Assembly (NCBI GenBank): GCA_027858215.1
Contig: JAQIDD010000074.1
Coordinates: 1 to 5,090 of the forward strand
DNA from: Candidatus Delongbacteria bacterium
GTDB lineage: Bacteria > Bacteroidota > Bacteroidia > Bacteroidales > ML635J-15
Direction of reading: 5' to 3'
DNA: 5,090 nucleotides
Shown: positions 1 through 5,090 of the stretch, in pieces
How positions within the stretch are numbered: the first letter of the stretch is position 1
Layout: every line of letters begins with the position of its first letter
The notes under the pieces: generated by a model
What the model was told of the DNA's origin: nothing
What the model saw: only the letters and a program-made list of their open reading frames with translations
Databases searched by the model: none
Translations under genes and position numbers: made by a program

Positions 1-242
1 AAAATAACATTTTAATTACATGGATTTGAGGAACGATAGATAAATTTTCTTTTGCAGAATATTAACGTGGGTTATGTTATTAATGGGATAATGTAAATAC
101 CTTATCAACAGAAAAAACCAAATTTTTCATAAATTCTTCTGAATTTTCTCTAAGATAATTTAATACATCAAATCCGCAGTTATAAATGTTAAAAAATCGG
201 GAAGCCCAGTAAAATTAGTATCTACAAGGCTTGCCCGATTAA
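1..242. other. AT-rich stretch with no supported gene
   Basis: This segment is strongly AT-rich, has frequent stops in most frames, and contains nothing I recognise as a protein, tRNA or rRNA. The only structure that stands out is the imperfect hairpin at 195-240. A minus-strand frame is open for about 44 codons (stop at 80-82, previous in-frame stop at 215-217) but has no convincing start. It may be the region between an upstream gene outside the window and the broken T9SS gene, or decayed coding DNA. Confidence 0.5.
195..240. terminator. Imperfect inverted repeat, possible bidirectional terminator
   Basis: The arms are AATCGGGAAGCC (195-206) and GGCTTGCCCGATT (228-240). They pair over 12 bp with one bulged G at 233 around a 21-base loop. 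On the + strand the stem is followed by an AT-rich run ending in five Ts (246-250). On the minus strand it is followed at once by six Ts (the A-run 191-196), which is the better terminator geometry. A second small inverted repeat, TTTTTCAC (246-253) and GTGAAAAA (262-269), lies just downstream. It could terminate a gene to the left of the window, or be a remnant end of a mobile or repeat element. No minus-strand gene is visible that would need it. Confidence 0.4.
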
Positions 243-332
243 ATATTTTTCACTTATTTAGGTGAAAAACATCGTCGCGGATTAAAATTACATATTCTAC
301 GCAAAACATCCACCCCTGATAGCTGGAAAATT

Positions 333-827
333 GTGCCCAAATCAACAGAGAACAATTTTAATCTGCCTACTGTGTACCTGCATGAAATGCTAAATGCCAA
401 TTATGAAGAAGGGGAATCATGTAAACCGCTTATTGTTGTAGAATATCTTGAATTTGAACCAATAGAATTTTACACACCCTCTGAATCCGGCCATTATAAC
501 GTTGATATCACCCTTACCGATGCTTATGGTGAAAGCATAACAATAACCGATGGCATAAACATAGATGATTGTCCCAATACCATAGCTGAAACCGAAACCG
601 ACTCACCCTACAGCCTTTACCCAAACCCTGCCACCAACAAACTCCATCTGGAAATCCCCAACTTAACACAAGCGCAGGAAGCCACAATTTACGATGCACA
701 AGGCAAGCTTGTTTACACTCAACCCATACACTCAAAAACCGCCAGCCTTGACATCAGCAGCTTACAACCCGGCAATTACATCCTGAAAATCAACGGCATC
801 AGCAAAAGTTTTACGGTGGTGCGGTGA
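333..827 (+). CDS. T9SS type A sorting domain protein, probable 3' remnant
   Basis: The GTG at 333 gives 164 residues, but the frame is open back to a stop at 240-242 and no start is convincing. Residues ~45-75 (SGHYNVDITLTDAYGES) resemble the last strands of a PKD-like beta-sandwich. Residues ~94-164 are a typical T9SS type A sorting domain: YPNPA at 96-100, a beta-strand with IYDAQGKLVY at 119-128, LDISSLQPGNY at 139-149, and a terminal KSFTVVR. In this family the domain directs a protein carrying a Sec signal peptide across the outer membrane and is then usually cleaved, leaving the cargo secreted or anchored to the surface. No signal peptide or hydrophobic N-terminus is visible in the frame, and T9SS cargos are normally much longer. 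I infer a 5'-truncated gene or pseudogene rather than a working export substrate. The passenger function cannot be told. The domain assignment is firm; the start is not. Confidence 0.7.
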   Translation: MPKSTENNFNLPTVYLHEMLNANYEEGESCKPLIVVEYLEFEPIEFYTPSESGHYNVDITLTDAYGESITITDGINIDDCPNTIAETETDSPYSLYPNPATNKLHLEIPNLTQAQEATIYDAQGKLVYTQPIHSKTASLDISSLQPGNYILKINGISKSFTVVR

Positions 828-834
828 GCATAAA

Positions 835-956
835 CCCATGACCCCAAGTGGAGTCAAACATGTCTAACCCCGAAGGGGTGATATATTGGTAACCCCGGGT
901 GTAAGCTTGTCCAGCGTCGTAAAACGAAGACGGAAAGCGGAACCCGGGGGTTACAC
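835..956. repeat. GC-rich palindromic intergenic repeat, Bacteroidota type
   Basis: This GC-rich block in an AT-rich gap contains nested palindromes. The first is an imperfect hairpin GACCCC/GGAGTC (840-855). The second is a perfect 5-bp stem with a 3-base loop, ACCCC-GAA-GGGGT (867-879). The third is a longer inverted repeat, TAACCCCGGGT (890-900) against ACCCGGGGGTTA (942-953), 11 bp with one bulge, enclosing ~41 bases that include a short TCGT/ACGA hairpin (917-927). Blocks of this look (CCCCGAAGGGG next to CCCGGG arms) are, as I recall, scattered between genes in Bacteroidota genomes and are often translated by mistake into short hypothetical proteins. Their origin is uncertain; REP-like elements mobilised by TnpA_REP transposases are one possibility. 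It starts within a few bases of the T9SS stop codon. Confidence 0.6.
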
Positions 957-961
957 GACCA

Positions 962-989
962 CCCGCAAACCCTTTTTGGCGGGATTTTT
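962..989 (+). terminator. Probable intrinsic terminator after the T9SS frame
   Basis: CCCGC (962-966) and GCGGG (979-983) can form a short GC stem followed by ATTTTT (984-989), the layout of a Rho-independent terminator on the + strand. An adjacent perfect inverted repeat, TTTTTGC (985-991) and GCAAAAA (999-1005), could form an alternative hairpin overlapping the T-tract. Position supports the call: it lies between the T9SS frame and the ribosomal promoter and would insulate the operon from upstream transcription. The stem is only 5 bp with a 12-base loop, so strength is doubtful. Confidence 0.45.
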
Positions 990-1172
990 GCTTTTCTTGC
1001 AAAAATCGTGACAAAAAGCCTTAACAATTGCTTTTATAACGGCTTCAAAAATTACAAATTCAGGGAAATCAATATTTTTTTTAGAATGTTTGTTGTTAAT
1101 GATAAAAAATACAATACCTTTGCAGTCCGATTTAGAAAAAATAATTATTAAATGCAGTAATATTATAAAGTT
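990..1172. other. AT-rich intergenic region and rpsL leader
   Basis: This region contains the promoter described at 1089-1122 and no supported gene. A weak inverted repeat AAGCC (1016-1020)/GGCTT (1041-1045) lies upstream of the promoter. The transcribed leader after about 1129 is almost entirely A and T, has no AGGAGG-like sequence before the rpsL ATG, and shows no obvious structured element such as an r-protein binding mimic. Confidence 0.5.
1089..1122 (+). promoter_or_regulatory. Bacteroidota-type promoter of the ribosomal operon
   Basis: TACCTTTG at 1115-1122 matches the Bacteroidota primary-sigma -7 consensus TAnnTTTG exactly. TTTGTTG at 1089-1095 supplies a -33-like TTG, with 19 bases between its last base (1095) and the -7 box. 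By analogy with mapped Bacteroides promoters, transcription should begin around 1127-1131, giving a 5' leader of about 45 bases before rpsL. I found no other exact TAnnTTTG match in the non-coding parts of the window, so this is probably the main promoter for everything from rpsL onward. Confidence 0.75.
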
Positions 1173-1547
1173 ATGCCAACAATACAGCAACTAGTCCGTA
1201 AAGGAAGAAAACGCCAGGTGGAAAAAAGTAAATCACCTGCGCTTGGTTCTTGTCCGCAGCGTAGAGGTGTATGTACAAGGGTTTATACTACAACACCAAA
1301 GAAACCTAATTCTGCAATGCGCAAGGTGGCAAGGGTCCGTTTAACCAATGGGAAAGAGGTCAATGCTTATATCCCCGGTGAAGGACATAATTTACAGGAA
1401 CACTCCATTGTGTTGATTCGTGGTGGCCGTGTTAAAGACCTGCCCGGTGTACGTTATCATATTGTACGGGGTGCCCTTGATACGTCCGGTGTAGAAGGCA
1501 GAACACAAAAACGCTCAAAATACGGTGCTAAAAAACCCAAAAAATAA
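1173..1547 (+). CDS. rpsL: 30S ribosomal protein S12 (uS12)
   Basis: S12 sits at the decoding centre of the small subunit, where it helps monitor codon-anticodon pairing. The 124-residue product has the usual family length and is colinear with the E. coli protein throughout. Hallmarks are CTRVYTTTPKKPNSA at residues 34-48, GEGHNLQEHS at 69-78 and RGGRVKDLPGVRYH at 83-96. The lysines tied to streptomycin resistance when mutated (K43 and K88 counting Met) are both wild type, so no rpsL-type resistance is predicted. Asp89, the residue that RimO methylthiolates in E. coli, is present. The ATG at 1173 gives the canonical N-terminus MPTIQQLVRKGR and is preceded by AT-rich leader without a Shine-Dalgarno sequence. 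It is the first gene of the operon, about 45 bases from the predicted transcription start; rpsG follows after 12 bases. Confidence 0.98.
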   Translation: MPTIQQLVRKGRKRQVEKSKSPALGSCPQRRGVCTRVYTTTPKKPNSAMRKVARVRLTNGKEVNAYIPGEGHNLQEHSIVLIRGGRVKDLPGVRYHIVRGALDTSGVEGRTQKRSKYGAKKPKK

Positions 1548-1559
1548 GATACTGATATT

Positions 1560-2036
1560 ATGAGAAAGATTAAAAACTATACAAGAGAACGTGAGGCAGA
1601 TCCGGTTTACAATGATGAACTTGTCACCCGCTTTGCCAATGATTTAATGTTGCATGGCAAGAAAGCTCAAGCCCTGAACATTATTTATAAAGCGCTCAAC
1701 ATTGTTGAAGAAAGAAAAAAAGACACTGAACTTTCTGCCCTCGAAATCTGGAAAAAAGCATTGCAAAACGTTACTCCATTGGTGGAAGTTAAAAGCCGCC
1801 GTATTGGAGGTGCCACATTCCAGGTGCCCATGGAAATTCGTGCCGACAGAAAAATTTCTGTTGCCAACAAATGGATGATAAAAGCTGCCCGTGGTCGTAG
1901 TGGAAAAGCAATGGGAGAAAACCTTGCCGCGGAAATTTTGGCTGCCTATAACAACGAGGGCGGTGCTGTGAAGAAAAAAGAAGAAACGCATAGAATGGCT
2001 GATGCTAACAAGGCATTTTCTCATTTTAAATTTTAA
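1560..2036 (+). CDS. rpsG: 30S ribosomal protein S7 (uS7)
   Basis: S7 is a primary binder of the 3' major domain of 16S rRNA; it nucleates assembly of the small-subunit head and lines the E site. The 158-residue product matches the family end to end, close to the 156 residues of many bacterial S7 proteins. Visible hallmarks are the LMLHGKK segment at residues 29-35, the beta-hairpin region with VEVKSRRIGGATFQVP at 75-90, and the conserved tail AVKKKEETHRMADANKAF at 136-153. The ATG at 1560 lies 12 bases after the rpsL stop with no Shine-Dalgarno motif. In E. coli, S7 represses its own operon through a structured rpsL-rpsG spacer of about 100 bases. That spacer is too short here to hold such a site, so feedback, if any, must act elsewhere. 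Confidence 0.98.
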   Translation: MRKIKNYTREREADPVYNDELVTRFANDLMLHGKKAQALNIIYKALNIVEERKKDTELSALEIWKKALQNVTPLVEVKSRRIGGATFQVPMEIRADRKISVANKWMIKAARGRSGKAMGENLAAEILAAYNNEGGAVKKKEETHRMADANKAFSHFKF

Positions 2037-2042
2037 TTGTAT

Positions 2043-4133
2043 ATGACCCTGGAGAACACCAGAAATATTGGATTAATGGCGCATATCGATGCTGGTAAAA
2101 CTACAACCACCGAGCGAATCCTGTATTATACTGGTGTAAACTATAAACTGGGTGAAGTGCATGACGGAGCTGCAACAATGGACTGGATGCAGCAGGAACA
2201 ACAAAGGGGCATTACAATTACTTCTGCGGCCACAACAACATTCTGGAAACAAAATGATACTGAATACAAGATTAATATCATTGATACCCCGGGGCATGTT
2301 GATTTTACTGTTGAAGTAGAGCGCTCACTTAGAGTATTGGATGGCGTGATTGCTGTGTTTTGTGCCGTCGGTTGTGTGGAACCACAATCGGAAACAGTGT
2401 GGAGACAAGCTGACCGCTATAAAGTGCCAAGGATTGCTTTTGTCAATAAAATGGACAGGGTAGGTGCTGATTTCTTTAAAGTGGTTGAACAAATCGAATC
2501 AAAATTGAAGGCGAAGCCAGTGCCAATGCAAATCCCTGTTGGAGAAGAAGATGATTTCAGGGGAGTTGTGGATTTAATTACTGATAAAGCCTATTTGTGG
2601 CCCCTCGATGATGACGGCCTTGGTGCAAAATATGAAATTACCGATGTCCCCGAAGATTTGGAAGACGAGGTGCATGAATGGAGGGAAAAACTAATCGAAA
2701 CCATCGCAGCCTCTGATGAACAATTGTTTGAACGTTTTTTTAATGACAGAAGTGAAATTTCTGTTGAAGAATTTAAAAAAGTAACACGAAAAGCTGTATT
2801 AAACAGGGAAGTTGTTCCTGTGTTTTGCGGAGCTGCATTTAAAAACAAAGGGGTGCAACCTTTGCTTGATGCCATCACCGATTACCTCCCAAGCCCGCTG
2901 GATGTTGAAAACATTGAAGGGATTCATCCGGTTACCAATGAGCATATTTCCCGCAGGCCTGATCCTGAAGAACCGCTTGCTGCACTTTGTTTTAAAATTG
3001 CGACAAGCAGTTATGTGGGCAGACTTGCTTATTTAAGGGTGTATTCAGGTACCATTAATGCTAAACAACAAGCTTATAATGTGCGTACACAAAAACATGA
3101 ACGCCTGAATAAATTGTATCAGATGCATGCCAATAAACAAAGATCGCTGGATAAAATTTCTGCCGGTGATATATGTGCTGTTGTTGGTTTTAAAGACATT
3201 AAAACAGGCGATACCCTATGTGATAAAAACAACCCGGTTATTCTTGAAACCATGCAGTTTCCGGAGCCGGTTATCGGGCTTGCTATTGAACCGGAAGCCC
3301 AGTCAGACCTTGAAAAAGTGGCAAAGTCACTCAATAAAATTGCCGAGGAAGATCCGACATTCACCGTAAAACATGATGAACAATCAGGTCAAACCATTAT
3401 TAATGGTATGGGGGAATTGCATTTGGAAATTCTTATTGACAGGCTTAAACATGAATTTGGCCTGAATCTGAACTATGGGAACCCTCATGTAAATTATAAA
3501 GAGAGGTTGGAAGGCGAAGTTAAGCATAGAGAAGTATTCAAAAAACAAACCGGAGGCAAAGGTAAATTTGCTGATATTGAAGTAATAATGTCAGAAGTTG
3601 ACGAAAAAGGATTGTTTTTTGAAAATAAGATAAAGGGAGGTGCTATCCCGAAAGAATTTATTTCTGCCGTTGAAAAAGGATTTGCTTCAGCAATGAGCAA
3701 TGGCCCGTTGGCTGCTTTTCCTGTACTGGGAATTAAAGTAACACTTGTTGACGGAGGTTATCATCCAGTTGATTCTGATGAGCTTTCTTTTGAAATTGCT
3801 GCCAGACAGGCATTTAGGAATGCAAGCCGTAAAATGAACGCCAGGTTGATGGAACCGGTTATGAAATTGGAAGTAACCACACCCGAAGAATACCTCGGTG
3901 ATGTTGTTGCGGATTTAAATAAACGCCGTGCTGAAATTAAAGGTATGGACGAACAAAGTGGTGCCAGAATTGTGCGTGCCATTGTTCCCCTTGCCGAACA
4001 GTTCGGTTATGTTACTGTGTTGAGAACATTAACTTCAGGAAGGGCAAACTCATCAATGGAATTTAGCCATTATGAGCCGATGCCCGCAGAGCTGGAGAAA
4101 AAAATACTTGAAAAAGGATTGTTGTTTTTTTAA
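2043..4133 (+). CDS. fusA: Elongation factor G (translocase GTPase)
   Basis: EF-G uses GTP to move tRNAs and mRNA by one codon after peptide bond formation and, with RRF, splits ribosomes for recycling. I choose the ATG at 2043 (696 residues, MTLENTRNIG), 6 bases after rpsG, over the TTG at 2037 two codons upstream. All GTPase motifs are intact: P-loop AHIDAGKT 13-20, switch I RGITI 55-59, DTPGH 81-85 with the catalytic His85, NKMD 135-138, and the GAAF region after 263. A G' insert lies between the last two. Domain II begins near residue 300; domain IV carries the conserved tip histidine H574 (in GGYHPVDS) that reaches the decoding site. Phe88, linked to fusidic acid response, is unchanged. 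Because the GTPase site is complete, this is the canonical EF-G, not the GTPase-deficient EF-G2 paralogue of Bacteroides. No tuf follows; rpsJ comes 10 bases later. Confidence 0.98.
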   Translation: MTLENTRNIGLMAHIDAGKTTTTERILYYTGVNYKLGEVHDGAATMDWMQQEQQRGITITSAATTTFWKQNDTEYKINIIDTPGHVDFTVEVERSLRVLDGVIAVFCAVGCVEPQSETVWRQADRYKVPRIAFVNKMDRVGADFFKVVEQIESKLKAKPVPMQIPVGEEDDFRGVVDLITDKAYLWPLDDDGLGAKYEITDVPEDLEDEVHEWREKLIETIAASDEQLFERFFNDRSEISVEEFKKVTRKAVLNREVVPVFCGAAFKNKGVQPLLDAITDYLPSPLDVENIEGIHPVTNEHISRRPDPEEPLAALCFKIATSSYVGRLAYLRVYSGTINAKQQAYNVRTQKHERLNKLYQMHANKQRSLDKISAGDICAVVGFKDIKTGDTLCDKNNPVILETMQFPEPVIGLAIEPEAQSDLEKVAKSLNKIAEEDPTFTVKHDEQSGQTIINGMGELHLEILIDRLKHEFGLNLNYGNPHVNYKERLEGEVKHREVFKKQTGGKGKFADIEVIMSEVDEKGLFFENKIKGGAIPKEFISAVEKGFASAMSNGPLAAFPVLGIKVTLVDGGYHPVDSDELSFEIAARQAFRNASRKMNARLMEPVMKLEVTTPEEYLGDVVADLNKRRAEIKGMDEQSGARIVRAIVPLAEQFGYVTVLRTLTSGRANSSMEFSHYEPMPAELEKKILEKGLLFF

Positions 4134-4143
4134 TTGTTAGTGT

Positions 4144-4449
4144 ATGAGTCAGAAAATAAGAATTAAACTCAGATCTTACGATCACAACCTGTTGGATAAA
4201 TCATCAGAGAAGATCGTGAAAACTGTAAAAACCACTGGTGCTGTTATTGGAGGGCCTATACCGCTCCCTACACACAAACGGATTTTTACCGTCAACCGTG
4301 CTACTTTTGTTAATAAAAAAGCACGTGAACAGTTTGAAGTGAATTCACACAAACGATTGCTGGATATTTACAGTAGTACTGCAAATACCATTGATGCGCT
4401 GATGAAACTTGAACTGCCCAGTGGTGTTGATGTGGAAATTAAAGTGTAA
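4144..4449 (+). CDS. rpsJ: 30S ribosomal protein S10 / NusE (uS10)
   Basis: S10 is a late-assembling protein of the small-subunit head. As NusE it also pairs with NusB in antitermination of rRNA transcription and contacts NusG, linking translation to transcription. The 101-residue product is of normal length. Conserved features are IRIKLRSYDH at residues 5-14, the TGAVIGGPIPLPTHKRIFTV segment at 31-50 covering the ribosome-penetrating loop, and SHKRLLDIYSST plus DALMKLELPSGVDVEI in the C-terminal half. The ATG at 4144 follows the fusA stop by 10 bases. In E. coli this gene starts its own operon behind a long L4-responsive leader; there is no space for one here, so it is presumably co-transcribed with fusA. 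An internal promoter within fusA cannot be excluded. Confidence 0.98.
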   Translation: MSQKIRIKLRSYDHNLLDKSSEKIVKTVKTTGAVIGGPIPLPTHKRIFTVNRATFVNKKAREQFEVNSHKRLLDIYSSTANTIDALMKLELPSGVDVEIKV

Positions 4450-4470
4450 ATCTTTTAATACTAAGTAGAA

Positions 4471-5088
4471 ATGCAAGGAATTATAGGAAAAAAAGTAGGA
4501 ATGACTTCCATCTACAGTGTTGAGGGGAAAAATATCCCATGCACTGTCATTGAAGCTGGTCCTTGTGTTGTTACACAGATTAAAACCGAAAAAACTGACG
4601 GCTATGAGGCCGTTCAGCTTGCTTTCGATGAGAAAAAAGAAAAACGTACCACCAAAGCGATGAAAAACCACTTTAAAAAGGCTAAAACAAGCCCTAAGCG
4701 TAAAGTGGTTGAATTCCGTGACTATGGTATGGAAGTGAAACATGGTGATAAAATCACTGTGGATATTTTTATCGAAGGCGAATGGTGCGATGTGAGTGGC
4801 AATACAAAAGGTAAAGGATTCCAGGGCGTGGTAAAACGCCACAATTTTTCTGGTGTTGGCGACCGTACCCACGGACAGAAAGACAGGGAAAGAGCTCCCG
4901 GTTCACTCGGTGGTTCTTCCGATCCGTCACGCGTGTTTAAAGGCATGCGTATGGGTGGACGTGACGGAGGCAAAAAAGTGAAAATGATTAGCCTCAAAGT
5001 CCTGAAAAAAATTCCCGAGAGTAATTTATTGTTAGTCAAAGGTTCCGTACCAGGTGCTAAAGGTTCATATTTAATAATTGAGAAATAA
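4471..5088 (+). CDS. rplC: 50S ribosomal protein L3 (uL3)
   Basis: L3 is an early-assembly protein of the large subunit; its extended loop reaches toward the peptidyl transferase centre. The product is 205 residues, normal for the family, complete, and ends two bases before the window does. Hallmarks are the N-terminus MQGIIGKKVGMTSIY, the TKGKGFQGVVKRHNF segment at residues 112-126, the loop GSLGGSSDPSRVFKGMRMGG at 144-163, and LLLVKGSVPGAKGS at 186-199. Position 150, the glutamine methylated by PrmB in E. coli L3, is serine here, so that modification is not expected on this protein. The ATG at 4471 follows rpsJ by 21 bases, the longest gap inside the operon, with no Shine-Dalgarno sequence. 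Confidence 0.98.
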   Translation: MQGIIGKKVGMTSIYSVEGKNIPCTVIEAGPCVVTQIKTEKTDGYEAVQLAFDEKKEKRTTKAMKNHFKKAKTSPKRKVVEFRDYGMEVKHGDKITVDIFIEGEWCDVSGNTKGKGFQGVVKRHNFSGVGDRTHGQKDRERAPGSLGGSSDPSRVFKGMRMGGRDGGKKVKMISLKVLKKIPESNLLLVKGSVPGAKGSYLIIEK

Positions 5089-5090
5089 TG
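5088..5090 (+). other. Possible rplD (uL4) start codon, cut by the window edge
   Basis: The rplC stop and an ATG overlap by one base as TAATG (5086-5090). In S10-type operons rplD almost always follows rplC, so this ATG may be its start and imply coupled translation. Only the three bases are visible, so the protein cannot be confirmed; the true start could lie a little beyond the edge. Confidence 0.4.

Noticed and set aside
80..214. Minus-strand open stretch of ~44 codons with a protein-like composition (CGFDVLNYLRENSEEF)
   Set aside because: No plausible start codon early in the frame, no initiation signal and no recognisable family. An open run of this length is within chance for AT-rich DNA in six frames, though a gene remnant is not excluded.
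811..1014. Minus-strand 67-codon frame containing TPGFRFPSSFYDAGQ
   Set aside because: It is the translation of the palindromic repeat and terminator region. Peptides of this kind are, as I recall, a common false hypothetical protein in Bacteroidota annotation, and the frame overlaps the T9SS stop.
951..1190. Minus-strand 79-codon frame
   Set aside because: It runs through the terminator, the well-supported rpsL promoter, the leader and into rpsL; composition simply reflects AT-rich DNA.
1644..2024. Long minus-strand frame (126 codons) opposite rpsG, and a similar 175-codon frame opposite rpsJ/rplC (4345-4872)
   Set aside because: They are antisense shadows of conserved ribosomal genes with low-complexity translations rich in Phe and Ser and no initiation context.
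4125..4147. Run of seven Ts at the fusA 3' end; the -1 frame would add LIVSV and stop in an ATGA overlapping the rpsJ start
   Set aside because: The site G TTT TTT is not a proper slippery heptamer, no stimulatory structure is visible, and the zero-frame stop gives an EF-G of normal length. It is a chance arrangement or at most a homopolymer worth checking in reads.
1..5090. Search for CRISPR arrays, tRNA or rRNA genes, insertion-sequence transposases, defence or toxin-antitoxin genes
   Set aside because: No regular direct repeats, tRNA-like folds, transposase motifs or such gene pairs were found; the window is mainly a housekeeping translation operon.

Overview
The window is from a Bacteroidota chromosome of moderate-to-low GC. 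Three observations support this. The only clear promoter has the Bacteroidota TAnnTTTG -7 box. An upstream reading frame ends in a type IX secretion (T9SS) sorting domain. The translation genes run rpsL-rpsG-fusA-rpsJ-rplC, with no tuf after fusA and no Shine-Dalgarno sequences.

Bases 1-242 are AT-rich and hold no gene I can support, only an imperfect hairpin at 195-240. Bases 243-827 hold an open frame on the + strand whose last ~70 codons encode a T9SS type A C-terminal sorting domain. It has no visible signal peptide, so it looks like the 3' end of a truncated cell-surface or secreted protein gene. Bases 831-960 form a GC-rich, multiply palindromic intergenic element resembling the interspersed repeats common in this phylum. 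A likely intrinsic terminator follows at 962-989. Bases 990-1172 are the AT-rich promoter and leader region of the ribosomal operon.

From 1173 to the end there is one tightly packed + strand operon: uS12 (rpsL), uS7 (rpsG), elongation factor G (fusA), uS10 (rpsJ) and uL3 (rplC). Gaps are 12, 6, 10 and 21 bases. The last bases form a TAATG stop/start overlap that probably opens rplD. In effect the str operon (minus tuf) runs directly into the S10 operon, so decoding-centre proteins, the translocase and early-assembling subunit proteins can be made from one transcript.

I see no sign of an undescribed biological system. The points most worth a second look are the palindromic repeat element, the orphan T9SS tail, and the absence of room for the known E. 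coli S7 and L4 autoregulatory sites.
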